DNA of 64,000 bases from positions 3,782,001 through 3,846,000 of the forward strand of contig NZ_CP119107.1 in the NCBI RefSeq assembly GCF_029094525.1. The letters run 5' to 3'. The notes beneath the pieces were generated by a model. That model was not told the origin of the DNA. It did not search any database and was given only the letters and a program-made list of their open reading frames with translations. The DNA is from Pullulanibacillus sp. KACC 23026 (GTDB taxonomy: Bacteria; Bacillota; Bacilli; Bacillales; Sporolactobacillaceae). The translations under genes and the position numbers were made by a program. The stretch's first letter is position 1. Every line of letters begins with the position of its first letter. Below are positions 1-9,494 of the stretch, in pieces.

Positions 1-1384
<1,384 letters not shown>

Positions 1385-1471
1385 CCGACAAGTTGACCTA
1401 GTAAACCGAATGTATTCTTGCCTAAAACAGGAATAACTCCCTTGTTTTTTTAGAAAACAACACGGCTTCTC

Positions 1472-1540
1472 ACTCGTAGTCGAACCATTTACGGTAGTCC
1501 GGTAGAAACTTGTGGGCCATATCCCCACGATTATACGAGT
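1472..1540 (-). promoter_or_regulatory. Purine (guanine-class) riboswitch aptamer
   Basis: Minus-strand sequence folds as the purine aptamer: P1 formed by ACTCGTATAATC and GACTACGAGT, P2 from GTGGGG/CCCCAC-like arms around ATATGG, the conserved GTTTCTACCGG junction, and the P3 arm ending CGTAAATGG. The ligand-pairing nucleotide is C in GA-C-TAC, which in this class specifies guanine/hypoxanthine rather than adenine. With the terminator and the complementary switching segment this is an OFF switch for xpt-pbuX. Confidence 0.95.
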
Positions 1541-1561
1541 ACGATTATTAAATTCGACTTC

Positions 1562-1590
1562 ATTATAATCGACTCTGGAAGCTTTGAAAA
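1562..1590 (-). promoter_or_regulatory. Probable sigma-A promoter of xpt-pbuX
   Basis: On the minus strand a TATAAT hexamer (1567-1562) is preceded, after exactly 17 nt, by TTTTCA (1590-1585). It lies just upstream of the riboswitch P1 helix, where the leader should begin. The -35 is only a moderate match. Confidence 0.55.
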
Positions 1591-2008
1591 GTCTAAAATA
1601 AAAACTCTAATTTTAATGATAATTAAAAAAATATTCACCATCTATTCTTTTTAATTAAAACAAAGGACGTTTAACATGCTACTCCCAGAAAAAAGCTGCT
1701 TCCTCTTAAACAAATCCTTGTGAATAGCTTTCTTTAGCATGTGTGACGGACGGCGCCGCCACTATAAGAATGAAAAGGTGATAACCTTCCACCCAAATTG
1801 GACTCATTTCGGGATGGCGGAGTGCCTTTTCCCAAAACTTATCCCTTACCCAACTCCCTTACAAATAGCGGACTGGTGTTGCCGCATGGTTATCTTGCGC
1901 ACCATTTTCAGTGGGCGCCCGCTCGTTTTCGTGGGCAAACTTGGCTTGCCCACCAGTTTAGCTCTCATCTCGCTAGTTTTCGTGGACAAGCTCTCACGTT
2001 ATAGCCTC
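1591..2008. other. Gene-free stretch with small hairpins
   Basis: No credible gene is seen on either strand: the open frames at 1739-2053 lack a ribosome site and look non-coding. It holds a perfect hairpin (GTGGGCAA ... TTGCCCAC, about 1940-1962) and two related segments with the core TTTTCGTGG-CAA (around 1926 and 1977), suggesting decayed repeats continuous with the tandem repeat that follows. Confidence 0.5.
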
Positions 2009-2162
2009 AATACACCAAAATGGGGCAGGAGTGATGCCAAAAGTGTGAGATGAAACCTCCAACACACCAAATCCAGGCGAGAGCGCCCCTAAAGTGTGTG
2101 TTGGAGCCTCCAATACACCAAAACATAGCGAGAGCTCCCCCAAAAGTGTGCGTTGCCTGTCC
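2009..2162. repeat. Three imperfect 51-52-bp tandem repeats
   Basis: Units begin at 2009, 2061 and 2112. Each opens AAYACACCAAA, has a GCGAGAG-like middle and CCCC-AAAAGTGTG, and the first two end in CCTCC. The spacing (52, 51) and aligned substitutions show true tandem duplication. The repeats are not coding: no shared open frame with a ribosome site is present. Confidence 0.75.
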
Positions 2163-2221
2163 CATTACTCACTTTTCCACGCTAAGTTTATGATAGAGGT
2201 TTATAGTTCCTGAACAAAAGT

Positions 2222-2261
2222 AAAAACGCGACTCCTCGATTGGTATCGAGAAACCGCGTTG
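2222..2261 (-). terminator. Intrinsic terminator of tRNA-Val
   Basis: Minus-strand hairpin AACGCG-CTCGAT ... ATCGAG-CGCG followed by TTTTT, located 17 nt beyond the tRNA 3' end. Confidence 0.85.
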
Positions 2262-2277
2262 GTAATAGAGTTATGTA

Positions 2278-2353
2278 TGGTGACCCGTATTGGGATCGAA
2301 CCAATGACCTCCACCCTGTCAAGGTGGCGCTCTCCCAGCTGAGCTAACGGATC
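2278..2353 (-). tRNA. tRNA-Val (anticodon GAC)
   Basis: A 76-nt cloverleaf with encoded CCA. The acceptor arm GATCCGT pairs with ACGGGTC, the D arm is TAGCTCAGCTGGGAGAGC-like, the anticodon stem CCACC/GGTGG holds loop TTGACAG (anticodon GAC, reading GUC valine codons), and the T arm carries GGTTCGATCC. It closely resembles the B. subtilis tRNA-Val(GAC). It is a single tRNA followed by its own terminator. Confidence 0.93.
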
Positions 2354-2475
2354 GTATTTGTTAAGGACAAGTAAAAATATATCGTATTTTGTCGATTAAG
2401 TCAACCATTTATTAAAATTAATTTTATAAACCTCACTTGCCCTTGATTAATCTGAAAATATAATCAAATTATAAT

Positions 2476-2503
2476 ATAGGGATTGTCTTTTGGCAATCCC
2501 TAT
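2476..2503 (-). terminator. Probable terminator of the AEC carrier gene
   Basis: Stem ATAGGGATTG / CAATCCCTAT with an 8-nt loop lies 26 nt past the stop codon. The following minus-strand sequence is A/T-rich but lacks a clean U run, so termination strength is uncertain. Confidence 0.5.
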
Positions 2504-2528
2504 TTGTACATTCCGAACTCGTTACAGC

Positions 2529-3488
2529 CTAACCGATTAAACCAATTGTCTTGAATACAAAAATAAAGGCGGTCATAGAAAAGACTGAAAGCAGTGTTGT
2601 CATCATAATGATGTTTGATGAGAGCTCACTGTCTCCATCCATAGCAGCCGTCATAATATACGAGGTAGTCGAGGTAGGCACACCAAACAGTACATATATC
2701 AATAGGACATCTTGCGTTGAAAAGCCCCAGGCTGTCGCGAGCATAACAGCGGCTAATGGAAAAATAATGAGCTTTAGAACACTTGCGTAAACCGTTGGAA
2801 GCAGCTTTTTTATAGACCCTTGGAAATTGAAAGTAGCCCCAATGGTTATTAAGGCAAGCGGTGTCGCAATCGGACTGACCTGATCAATTGAACGAGATAA
2901 CATAACCGGGAGCTTTAAGCCAATTTCAGAAGCAATAATGCCCGCCACAATCGCTATAATCATGGGATTTTGGACAATCGTTTTAATCGCATCCATCGCA
3001 GTCTTCTTAAGACTAAATTCAGAACGTTTTTCTTGATTAGTCAGAGTCAGAAGAATAACGGTCAACACATTGTATAACGGAACCACAAAAGCGATGACTA
3101 AGGGGGTTTTAAGCCCGATCGTACCCGTCATATTCTCCATCAGAGTGATGCCGACATAAACAAAGTTTCCGCGAAATGCCCCCTGAACATAAGCCCCTAT
3201 TTGACGCTTATCTTTTATCAAGACCAACCCGAGTCCCCATGCAAGGACCATTGTCAAGAAAGTTCCAATGACTGTGTAAAGAATAAAGCGACCATCAAAA
3301 TAAGAATTAATGTGCGTGTTCATAATATCGGAAAAGAGTTTAATCGGCAAAGCCACTGTAAAAACGAGCTTATTAGATACTTTAATAAATGTGGCGTTAA
3401 GCATTCCAATACGTTTTAAAAAATAGCCGAGAGCCATGACGATAAAAATGGGCATGGCAATGTTCAAACTAAAAATAAAATTACTCAT
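2529..3488 (-). CDS. AEC-family (auxin efflux carrier-like) transporter
   Basis: A 319-residue, very hydrophobic protein with about ten predicted membrane segments in two halves. Features are the N-terminal NIAMPIFIVMALGYFLKR segment, FTVALP (short helix-breaking proline motif) near residue 45, and the C-terminal FGVPTSTTSYIMTAAMDGD stretch. These are typical of the AEC/malonate-malate permease superfamily, members of which export or exchange dicarboxylates; the substrate cannot be told here. The ATG at 3488 has AGAGGGAAATC before it. It stands alone between its own terminator and the upstream palindrome at 3564-3577. Confidence 0.8.
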   Translation of the reverse strand: MSNFIFSLNIAMPIFIVMALGYFLKRIGMLNATFIKVSNKLVFTVALPIKLFSDIMNTHINSYFDGRFILYTVIGTFLTMVLAWGLGLVLIKDKRQIGAYVQGAFRGNFVYVGITLMENMTGTIGLKTPLVIAFVVPLYNVLTVILLTLTNQEKRSEFSLKKTAMDAIKTIVQNPMIIAIVAGIIASEIGLKLPVMLSRSIDQVSPIATPLALITIGATFNFQGSIKKLLPTVYASVLKLIIFPLAAVMLATAWGFSTQDVLLIYVLFGVPTSTTSYIMTAAMDGDSELSSNIIMMTTLLSVFSMTAFIFVFKTIGLIG

Positions 3489-3563
3489 GATTTCCCTCTT
3501 AGACTGTCTATTTTTTTATACAACGAAGATACATTGAATAAGACTCAAGGTGTTTTCAAGTCA

Positions 3564-3577
3564 AGTCTAGCTAGACT
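3564..3577. promoter_or_regulatory. Perfect 14-bp palindrome upstream of the AEC carrier
   Basis: AGTCTAGCTAGACT is a perfect palindrome 76-89 nt before the ATG of the carrier gene, flanked by CAAGTC and further AGTCT repeats. Position and symmetry suit a dimeric regulator operator. No regulator gene is adjacent, so this is inference. Confidence 0.35.
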
Positions 3578-3684
3578 AGTAAACATTAGATTTAGTATAG
3601 AACGACTTGAGTCTCCTGTAAAACAATCACGCCTTTATTTTCTGACAAGAGGGAGAATTCATTTGTTTTAGACAACTTACTCGT

Positions 3685-4200
3685 TTACTTCTTTTTTGAT
3701 TCTTCCTCATCACGAATTCGATGGGCTAATCGACTAGAAGCATTTGACACAATACTTGCGACCAGGTCATCTAAAAAAGTGTGGACATTATTTCCATTTT
3801 TCGTATCCAAATCCTTTATGATACCTGTTTTGGCTTTGTCAAGATAACCAAAAGTGGTGATCGCAATACTGCCATATCCTAAGACAGCGCCTATTGCCAA
3901 AGTTTCATCGACACCAAACAGCCCTTCATCCTGCTCAACCAAGCTCTGCAGCGGTTCAGAAAGCTGCTTTTTTTCAGCAAGACGATCCAATTCGATCCCC
4001 ACTAGCAAGGCGTGATGGACCTCCCGCTTTTCAAGAACGGCTTGAACACTTTCAATGCATGCCGGCATCTCTAATTCAGGAGAAAAAGGCACTTGCATCT
4101 CGTAAACAATTTCTGCCATACTTTCTATTGTGACGCCGCGCTCCCTTAAAAGCTGCTTAGCGGCCTCTGCTACAACTCGACTTTGAACGCGTTCTCCCAC
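3685..4200 (-). CDS. yutG: YutG-type phosphatidylglycerophosphatase A-like protein
   Basis: A 171-residue protein of the PgpA/YutG family. PgpA-type enzymes dephosphorylate phosphatidylglycerophosphate in phospholipid synthesis. It shows the family signatures REVHHALLVGIELDRLAE, LVEQDEGLFGVDETLA, GSIAITTFGYLDKAKTGII and HTFLDDLVASI-SSRLAHR. I chose the GTG at 4200 because AGAGGAGG sits 7 nt upstream and the N-terminus then matches YutG length; the frame stays open to 4359 without support. It is divergent from yjcH. Confidence 0.8.
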   Translation of the reverse strand: MGERVQSRVVAEAAKQLLRERGVTIESMAEIVYEMQVPFSPELEMPACIESVQAVLEKREVHHALLVGIELDRLAEKKQLSEPLQSLVEQDEGLFGVDETLAIGAVLGYGSIAITTFGYLDKAKTGIIKDLDTKNGNNVHTFLDDLVASIVSNASSRLAHRIRDEEESKKK

Positions 4201-4409
4201 CAAAACGCCTCCTCTAAACAAACAGATTGTAAGAAGGTGAGGACTCCTCATCTCCCCTAAGAAAACAAGGTTATTTACATTCCTATGACTCTGTTTCAAC
4301 AAGCATGCTCCTTTTTGGCATTTGAAAAAAAGGAGCCTAACGTGCGCCCAATAAAGCACTCAAAAATTTATCATTAGTTTTGAAGGATGACCGACAGCGG
4401 TATAATAAT

Positions 4410-4415
4410 AGAGAG
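4410..4415 (+). promoter_or_regulatory. Probable -10 of yjcH promoter
   Basis: A TATAAT-type hexamer in GCGGTATAATAATAG, with a TTTTGA-like -35 about 17 nt upstream, lies about 40 nt before the yjcH start. The position of the hexamer is given to within a few bases. Confidence 0.45.
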
Positions 4416-4451
4416 GTTATTTCATTTTAAGAAAGGGTGAGGAGTTTGCTC

Positions 4452-5177
4452 GTGTCTAACGCACAGATTCAAGATCATGCCATCCCAAGTAAAGAGTTGG
4501 ATGAAGTGATCTCAACGCGTCTTTATCTGCCTCCTAATTATTCACCACTATATACATATCCTTTAATCATTGCTCAAGACGGACCGGATTATTTTGATTT
4601 AGGCCGCTTAGGAACAACACTTAACCAATTATTAAATGAAAACGAATTAGAAAAAGTCATTGTCTGCGGCATTCCGTATCCAGACCCGTTAACCCGCTGG
4701 CATCGCTATCACCCAGAAGGCGATCACCATGAGGCGTACCTCCGATTTTTGCACCGAGAGCTGCTGCCATCATTGAGACGCGATTTTGCGGTGGAAACAT
4801 TGGCAAGCGGTGTAACGCTTATGGGGGATTCACTTGGGGCGACCGTTTCTCTCCTTGCCGCCTTAACCTACCCTCAATCGTTTGGGAATCTCATTCTTCA
4901 ATCCCCATTTATTAACACGACCCTTTTAAACCGGATTGAAAAAGGATTGCCGAGCACTCTGACTGTCTATCATTCTGTTGGCAGAAACGAAACAGAGGTT
5001 AAGACAACATTAGGAAAGGTTGAAAATTTTTTCACTGCGAATCAAGCTCTTGCCAAACATCTGAGTCAAAATACAATTTCCAGTTATTCTTATGTCGAGC
5101 ATGACGGCGTACACACATGGAGTAGCTGGCAAGAGGATTTAAAGAAGGCGCTCCTCCACTTATTCCCGCGATCCTAA
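4452..5177 (+). CDS. yjcH: YjcH-like esterase (alpha/beta hydrolase)
   Basis: 241-residue cytoplasmic hydrolase of the esterase D/enterochelin-esterase-like type. Visible are the RLYLPPNYSPLYTYPLIIAQDG strand region near the N-terminus, the nucleophile elbow MGDSLGATVSLL (Ser in G-D-S-L-G), and the C-terminal VEHDGVHTWSSWQ segment that supplies the catalytic His. The GTG at 4452 has GGAG 7 nt upstream; a TTG at 4446 is possible. It is followed by yjcG and yjcF in the same orientation; in B. subtilis these three genes are also neighbours. The natural substrate is unknown. Confidence 0.85.
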   Translation: MSNAQIQDHAIPSKELDEVISTRLYLPPNYSPLYTYPLIIAQDGPDYFDLGRLGTTLNQLLNENELEKVIVCGIPYPDPLTRWHRYHPEGDHHEAYLRFLHRELLPSLRRDFAVETLASGVTLMGDSLGATVSLLAALTYPQSFGNLILQSPFINTTLLNRIEKGLPSTLTVYHSVGRNETEVKTTLGKVENFFTANQALAKHLSQNTISSYSYVEHDGVHTWSSWQEDLKKALLHLFPRS

Positions 5178-5260
5178 TGCTGCGGGTTTTCATCTGCTCA
5201 ACTTTTCATTATAATTATCCTATAAGATAAGTTGATGGAGACTTGAAAGGCGGTTAGATA

Positions 5261-5779
5261 ATGAAATACGGTATTGCCATGTTTCCAAGTAAACAGTTAC
5301 AAGACCTCGTCAATTCCTATAGGAAGCGCTACGATCCTCATTATGCTTTAGTTCCGCCTCATATCACGATAAAGCCTGCCTTTGAACTAGAAAACGGTGA
5401 GGTCGATTCTTTTGTCTCACGTGTTCATGAGATCGCAGCCTCTATTGGACCTGTTCAAATTGAAGTAAACAAAGTCAAATCCTTTCAGCCTGTAAACAAT
5501 GTGATTTACTTAAAAGTGGAGGAAGACCCTAACTTAGTTGAACTCTATCATCAGCTAAGGGCATTAGAAGTAGGGCCGGCTGGCGAATATCCTTTTGTTC
5601 CTCACATCACACTTGCTCAAGGGCTTTCGAACGAAGAACATAGCGATATTATTGAAGTTTTAAAAATGAAAAACATTCAGCATCATGAAACCATTGATCG
5701 CTTCCAGCTCCTTTACCAGCTGGATAATCAATCTTGGACCGTCTATGAAACATTTCATTTAGGAAAGGATACACACTAA
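5261..5779 (+). CDS. yjcG: YjcG, 2H phosphoesterase (2'-5' RNA ligase-like)
   Basis: 172 residues. The protein has the two H-x-T motifs of the 2H phosphoesterase superfamily, HITIKPAFE near residue 35 and HITLAQGL near residue 116, which form the active site for cyclic phosphodiester or 2'-5' RNA chemistry. The start MKYGIAMFPSKQLQDLVNSYRKRYDPHYALVPPHIT matches YjcG closely. AAAGGCGG precedes the ATG. The stop is one base before the yjcF ATG, so the two are co-translated. The cellular substrate is not established. Confidence 0.9.
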   Translation: MKYGIAMFPSKQLQDLVNSYRKRYDPHYALVPPHITIKPAFELENGEVDSFVSRVHEIAASIGPVQIEVNKVKSFQPVNNVIYLKVEEDPNLVELYHQLRALEVGPAGEYPFVPHITLAQGLSNEEHSDIIEVLKMKNIQHHETIDRFQLLYQLDNQSWTVYETFHLGKDTH

Positions 5780-5780
5780 T

Positions 5781-6212
5781 ATGTCCCTTGAAGTTGTAGT
5801 TTGTGAGAAAGAACAAGATTATCAGAACGCGCTTTACATTCGGCGCATCGTTTTTATAGAAGAACAACAGGTTCCTGAAGAGCTTGAAATCGATGACCAT
5901 GAAAAAGATGCGATTCATTTTGTCGTGTATGACCAAAACCGTGAACCAGTTGGAGCGGGCCGGCTTCGAAATAAAGGCAATATGGCCAAGGTAGAGCGGA
6001 TCTGCGTACTCAAGAATCGACGTGGTGAGCATATTGGCGAGGCCTTAATGGGCAAGCTTGAGCAAGTTGCGGAGGAAAAGGGATTCACTAACTTGCTTCT
6101 GAATGCACAGACTCATGCTCAAGGCTTTTATGAAAAACTCGGCTACAAAGTCACATCTGATTTATTTTATGAAGCAGGCATCCCGCATGTCGAGATGAAA
6201 AAAAACGTTTAA
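5781..6212 (+). CDS. yjcF: YjcF, GNAT-family N-acetyltransferase
   Basis: 143 residues with the GNAT fold: the acetyl-CoA loop region VERICVLKNRRGEHIGEALMGKLEQVAEEKG (Q/R-x-x-G-x-G/A type, here RRGEHIG) and the C-terminal LNAQTHAQGFYEKLGYKVTSDLFYEAGIPHVEMKK typical of the ElaA/YjcF subgroup. It begins one base after the yjcG stop. A strong terminator follows, so it ends the yjcH-yjcG-yjcF unit. The acceptor substrate is unknown. Confidence 0.88.
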   Translation: MSLEVVVCEKEQDYQNALYIRRIVFIEEQQVPEELEIDDHEKDAIHFVVYDQNREPVGAGRLRNKGNMAKVERICVLKNRRGEHIGEALMGKLEQVAEEKGFTNLLLNAQTHAQGFYEKLGYKVTSDLFYEAGIPHVEMKKNV

Positions 6213-6230
6213 CACTAGCCAGATTTAAAG

Positions 6231-6265
6231 GCTTCTCCAAGAATTTATTTTGGGGAAGCTTTTTT
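6231..6265 (+). terminator. Terminator of the yjcHGF unit
   Basis: GCTTCTCCAA / TTGGGGAAGC stem followed by TTTTTT, 18 nt after the yjcF stop. Confidence 0.9.
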
Positions 6266-6335
6266 CATTTTTGGAAACACCCGCGAATGACTTCACTGCT
6301 TTTGAGTTAAACTACTCACACAAGAGGTGAGTCAT

Positions 6336-7034
6336 GTGCATGAATACATAGAAACAACCGTTGAGCTCGTTGTCGGTTTCTTCGCTTTAATGCTCATTAC
6401 AAAAATGTTAGGCCGCTCATCCATCTCACAAGCAACCCCCTTTGATTTTGTTGCTTCACTCGTACTAGGTGAGTTTGTTGGAGGGGCTATCTACGACCCA
6501 AAAGTCGATCTCTTTCGGATTATTTATGTTGTTGTCATCTGGGGGATCTTAATCTTCCTAGTGGACTTCATCGCCTTGAAATTCAACAAATCCCGCGGAC
6601 TAATTGAGAGTGTTCCCGCGATCCTGATCAAAAATGGGATTATCAACCGAAATGTATTAAAAAAGCATCGGTTGGACATTAATCGTCTTCAGTCCTTACT
6701 TCGAGATAAAGATATTTTTTCATTTCGTGAGGTTGAGCATGCGATCTTAGAGCCCAATGGTAAAATTAATGTTATTAAAAGGCCGATGTTTGATACCGTC
6801 AAAAAAGTAGATCTCGATTTGCCTGTTCAATCTGTCAGCATTCCGGTTACTCTAATTAGTGATGGGGTTCTCATTCCAAATAACTTAAAACAGATCAATC
6901 GTGACTCAAAATGGCTGGAACAGGAGCTCTTAAATCGCTCCATTAAGAGTATACGGGATGTGATGATTTGCGAATGGCGGCTTGAGGATGGTCTCTACGT
7001 TCAAACGATTTTCCCTTCGCAAAAGACTCAATAG
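6336..7034 (+). CDS. DUF421 / YetF-family membrane protein
   Basis: 232 residues. The N-terminal third has three membrane segments (ELVVGFFALMLITKMLG, SLVLGEFVGGAIY, IIYVVVIWGILIFLVDF). The soluble remainder is the YetF domain (GLIESVPAILIKNGIINRNVLKKHRLDINRLQSLLRDKDIFSFREVEHAILEPNGKINVIKR). The family is common in spore formers with several paralogues per genome; its function is not settled. I prefer the GTG at 6336 because AGAGGTGA lies 5 nt before it; the GTG at 6327 is inside that ribosome site. Confidence 0.8.
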   Translation: MHEYIETTVELVVGFFALMLITKMLGRSSISQATPFDFVASLVLGEFVGGAIYDPKVDLFRIIYVVVIWGILIFLVDFIALKFNKSRGLIESVPAILIKNGIINRNVLKKHRLDINRLQSLLRDKDIFSFREVEHAILEPNGKINVIKRPMFDTVKKVDLDLPVQSVSIPVTLISDGVLIPNNLKQINRDSKWLEQELLNRSIKSIRDVMICEWRLEDGLYVQTIFPSQKTQ

Positions 7035-7039
7035 AAAAA

Positions 7040-7066
7040 CCGGGCAACCCCTTTGCCCGGCCTTTT
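7040..7066 (+). terminator. Terminator of the DUF421 gene
   Basis: CCGGGCAA / TTGCCCGG stem followed by CCTTTT, 6 nt after the stop codon. Confidence 0.85.
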
Positions 7067-7091
7067 AATTTAGACTTGTTAGTCCTCCTCC

Positions 7092-7322
7092 TCAAGCGTC
7101 TTCTCGCGCGTCTTCTCGCGGTTCCTTTAGTGAGACCAGGAGAAAGATCACACCAACAACTAAAACGAGAAGTCCCCACCAAAGATCAATGTTTATTTTT
7201 ACCGAATCCGTACGAGGATTATTGAACAGGCCATAGCCTGCTAACACAACCCCGTATAAAGTTAACAAAATGCCGATCAAGCGACGAAGGTCAAATAATT
7301 TTTGTGATTGGTTTTCGTCCAT
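7092..7322 (-). CDS. Small two-helix membrane protein paired with the symporter
   Basis: 76 residues with two membrane spans (LIGILLTLYGVVLAGYGLF and LWWGLLVLVVGVIFLLVSL) and a charged tail EPREDAREDA. The tail is encoded by a short ~12-bp direct repeat. The ATG at 7322 has AGGAGTG upstream and follows the symporter stop by 12 nt, so the two are co-transcribed. Small accessory subunits are known for a few sodium:solute symporters; that this is one is inference from position. I do not recognise a named family. Confidence 0.7.
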   Translation of the reverse strand: MDENQSQKLFDLRRLIGILLTLYGVVLAGYGLFNNPRTDSVKINIDLWWGLLVLVVGVIFLLVSLKEPREDAREDA

Positions 7323-7334
7323 TTTTGTTCACTC

Positions 7335-8939
7335 CTACCAGAAGATGATGTTTAATATGACAAAGATCACTAAGCTGAGAATGCCAAGGACACCTGGGCG
7401 TTTATACCAAGCATAGCCTTTGTAGGAACGATATTTCCCGACACCCAGGACAATGCCTTTTAATTCTTCAACCGGTTTCGGTTTGGTGACAAGGCTGACC
7501 AAAATACCAACCCCCGTCGTTACCACCCATACCCACCAAGACCGCCAGAAGTTCCCTGCATTTGGTGTCGCAAAATGGATCGGTATAAAGAAATAAAAGA
7601 TAAAGGCAAAAGCTATTCCAGAGACAAGCCCCCAGAATCCTCCCCAAGGTGTCATCCGCTTCCAGAACATACCGAGTAAGAACACCCCAAATATAGGCGC
7701 GTTAAAGAATGAAAAGAGCGTTTGCATGTAGTCCATAATACTTGGAAAGCCTGTCGCAATATAGGAGAATAGAACAGCCAAAACAACACCTGCAATAGTT
7801 GCGACACGTCCCATCCAGACATAATGAGCATCAGTTGCGTCTTTCTTGATATATGCCTGATAAATATCATACGTCCATACCGTTGTAAAAGCCGATATAT
7901 TCCCTGCCATTCCACTCATGAAACTGGCCATAAGAGCCGTCACTCCAAGCCCAACTAGCCCTACAGGGTAATACTTAGCAAGCAAGGCAGGAAGAGCAAG
8001 ATTATAACTCATCGTTCCATGACCAATATGAGGAAAAACAGCTAAGGCAATCAACCCGACCATGATATTAATCGCCGGGATAAACATTTTAATAAAAGAA
8101 GCAAAGATAGGCGTCACTTGAGCGGCTCTTTGGCTTTTGGCCGCAAAAGCCCTTTGAACAACAAGGAAATCAATGGTCCAATAAGCAAATGACGTCACAA
8201 AGCCAAGACCAAGGACAACGCCAAGCCAATTCGTACCCAATGCATTATGGTTGGATCCAAGACTGCTCCAGGCATGAGTAAATCCGTCTGGAAGCTTGGC
8301 AACTAGCCCATTCCATCCTCCTAAATGAATGAGTCCGATGATCGTAACGGGTAAAATACCAAGAACTATTAAGAAAAATTGCGTAACTTCATTAAAAATC
8401 GACGAAGTGAGACCACCCAAAGCGACATAGACTAAGACAATGGCTGCTGACAAAATGATACTCCCGGTTAATGACCAGCCCAGTAATGTTTTGAAAAGAA
8501 GCCCCATTGAATAGAGGCTTATCCCAGAAACCAGCAAAGTCATAGCCCCAAAAGCAATCGCATTCACACCACGAGTGGCTTCATTAAAACGAAGCTTCAA
8601 ATATTCAGGCACTGAACGCGCACGCGATGCGTAATAGAATGGCATCATGTATAACCCCATAAAGATCATGGCTGGAATAGCGCCGATCCAATAAAAATGC
8701 ACTTGAATCATCCCATACTCAGCTCCGCCTGCACTCATTCCAATAAGCTCGGTCGCACCAAGATTAGCAGACATAAAGGCGATCCCGGTAATCCAAGTTG
8801 GAAGCGCTCGGCCAGACAGGAAGAAGTCTTTTCCTGTTTTTGTATACTTTCTAAGCATAAAACCTATTATTAGAGCAAAAGCAAAATAAACAATAATGAT
8901 AAAATAGTCCACAGCATGTAAATGAAACAAACCATTCAT
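7335..8939 (-). CDS. Sodium:solute symporter (SSS family, SGLT-like)
   Basis: 534 residues with about 13-14 membrane spans. The N-terminal GKDFFLSGRALPTWITGIAFMSANLGATELIGMSAGGAEYGM block is the SSS signature and resembles the SGLT sugar branch more than the proline/pantothenate branch. Other family segments are RARSVPEYLKLRFNEATR, ALGGLTSSIFNEVTQFFLIVLG and LMASFMSGMAGNISAFTTVWTYDIY. It should import a solute, perhaps a sugar, driven by the sodium gradient. GTGAGGGTATAAGTA precedes the ATG at 8939. The downstream 76-residue protein probably shares the transcript. Confidence 0.85.
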   Translation of the reverse strand: MNGLFHLHAVDYFIIIVYFAFALIIGFMLRKYTKTGKDFFLSGRALPTWITGIAFMSANLGATELIGMSAGGAEYGMIQVHFYWIGAIPAMIFMGLYMMPFYYASRARSVPEYLKLRFNEATRGVNAIAFGAMTLLVSGISLYSMGLLFKTLLGWSLTGSIILSAAIVLVYVALGGLTSSIFNEVTQFFLIVLGILPVTIIGLIHLGGWNGLVAKLPDGFTHAWSSLGSNHNALGTNWLGVVLGLGFVTSFAYWTIDFLVVQRAFAAKSQRAAQVTPIFASFIKMFIPAINIMVGLIALAVFPHIGHGTMSYNLALPALLAKYYPVGLVGLGVTALMASFMSGMAGNISAFTTVWTYDIYQAYIKKDATDAHYVWMGRVATIAGVVLAVLFSYIATGFPSIMDYMQTLFSFFNAPIFGVFLLGMFWKRMTPWGGFWGLVSGIAFAFIFYFFIPIHFATPNAGNFWRSWWVWVVTTGVGILVSLVTKPKPVEELKGIVLGVGKYRSYKGYAWYKRPGVLGILSLVIFVILNIIFW

Positions 8940-9144
8940 TACTTATACCCTCACTTTTGAATCAACCTCATCCTACACCTGATCTAACCGCACATGAACA
9001 CGTCGTTGATGATAGTCAACCAACTACTTGAGCCAATCTTCAGTGACGGAGAACGTTGTAGGTGACATTGACTTTTTTTGTTAGTTTTTCTCCCGCCCCT
9101 TGGATTTACGCGTTCCTAAACGGATCCATTGGAAGTTCATCTTT
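8940..9144. other. Upstream region of the symporter
   Basis: No gene is supported. On the minus strand a short hairpin GTTGACTATCATCAAC lies about 85 nt before the symporter ATG. No riboswitch or clear promoter is recognisable. Confidence 0.4.
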
Positions 9145-9225
9145 TCAGAAGACTCTTACATTTGAATGTTTTGAGCGAAAGCGCTTTAGAAATGCTTCAA
9201 ACTTAGCGAGTCTTCCCCATCTCAT
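9145..9225 (-). CDS. Possible 26-residue basic peptide
   Basis: Short ORF beginning MRWGRLAKFEAFLKRF with a very strong ribosome site (TAGGAGGGGGTGGC directly before the ATG). The product is strongly basic and amphipathic. No family is recognised. The only evidence for translation is the ribosome site and compact frame, so it may be a real microprotein or chance. Confidence 0.35.
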   Translation of the reverse strand: MRWGRLAKFEAFLKRFRSKHSNVRVF

Positions 9226-9361
9226 GCCACCCCCTCCTACTCTTAAGCTATTAGACCTTCTAACAGATGCTAAACCGGCACCAAGGAAGCGATGTCATAC
9301 CACTTATTTCATGGTATGTCTCTATTAAACTGAGTATGCAAAAGCAACTGTTTGGCTTCAG

Positions 9362-9412
9362 TCAGGTGGGTCAGATCTCGTTACAGTCATTCTTTCAGCA
9401 GAGGCCTGTCCA
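9362..9412. repeat. Dispersed ~52-nt hairpin repeat, copy 1
   Basis: Contains ATTCTTTCAGCAGAGGCCTGTCC. It is similar to segments at 44432-44481 and 62985-63040; the shared core is ATTCTT-CAG-AGA-G-CT-TCC. It lies in an intergenic gap. Confidence 0.45.
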
Positions 9413-9436
9413 AAAAAATAAAGTTCCTGATAAAAC

Positions 9437-9488
9437 AAAAAAGAACCGCTCTCCAGTCGATCTAGCGACAAGAGACGGCTCTTTTTTT
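9437..9488. terminator. Terminator for the APQGF protein gene
   Basis: Stem AAGAACCGCTCTC / AAGAGACGGCTCTT with a 15-nt loop and a T-run on both strands (TTTTTT on the minus side). It lies directly after the 9495 stop codon of the leftward gene. Confidence 0.75.
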
Positions 9489-9494
9489 GAAGTA

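Noticed and set aside
1739-2053. 104-residue plus-strand ORF
   Set aside because: No ribosome site, atypical composition and overlap with hairpins and tandem repeats; another frame is equally open.
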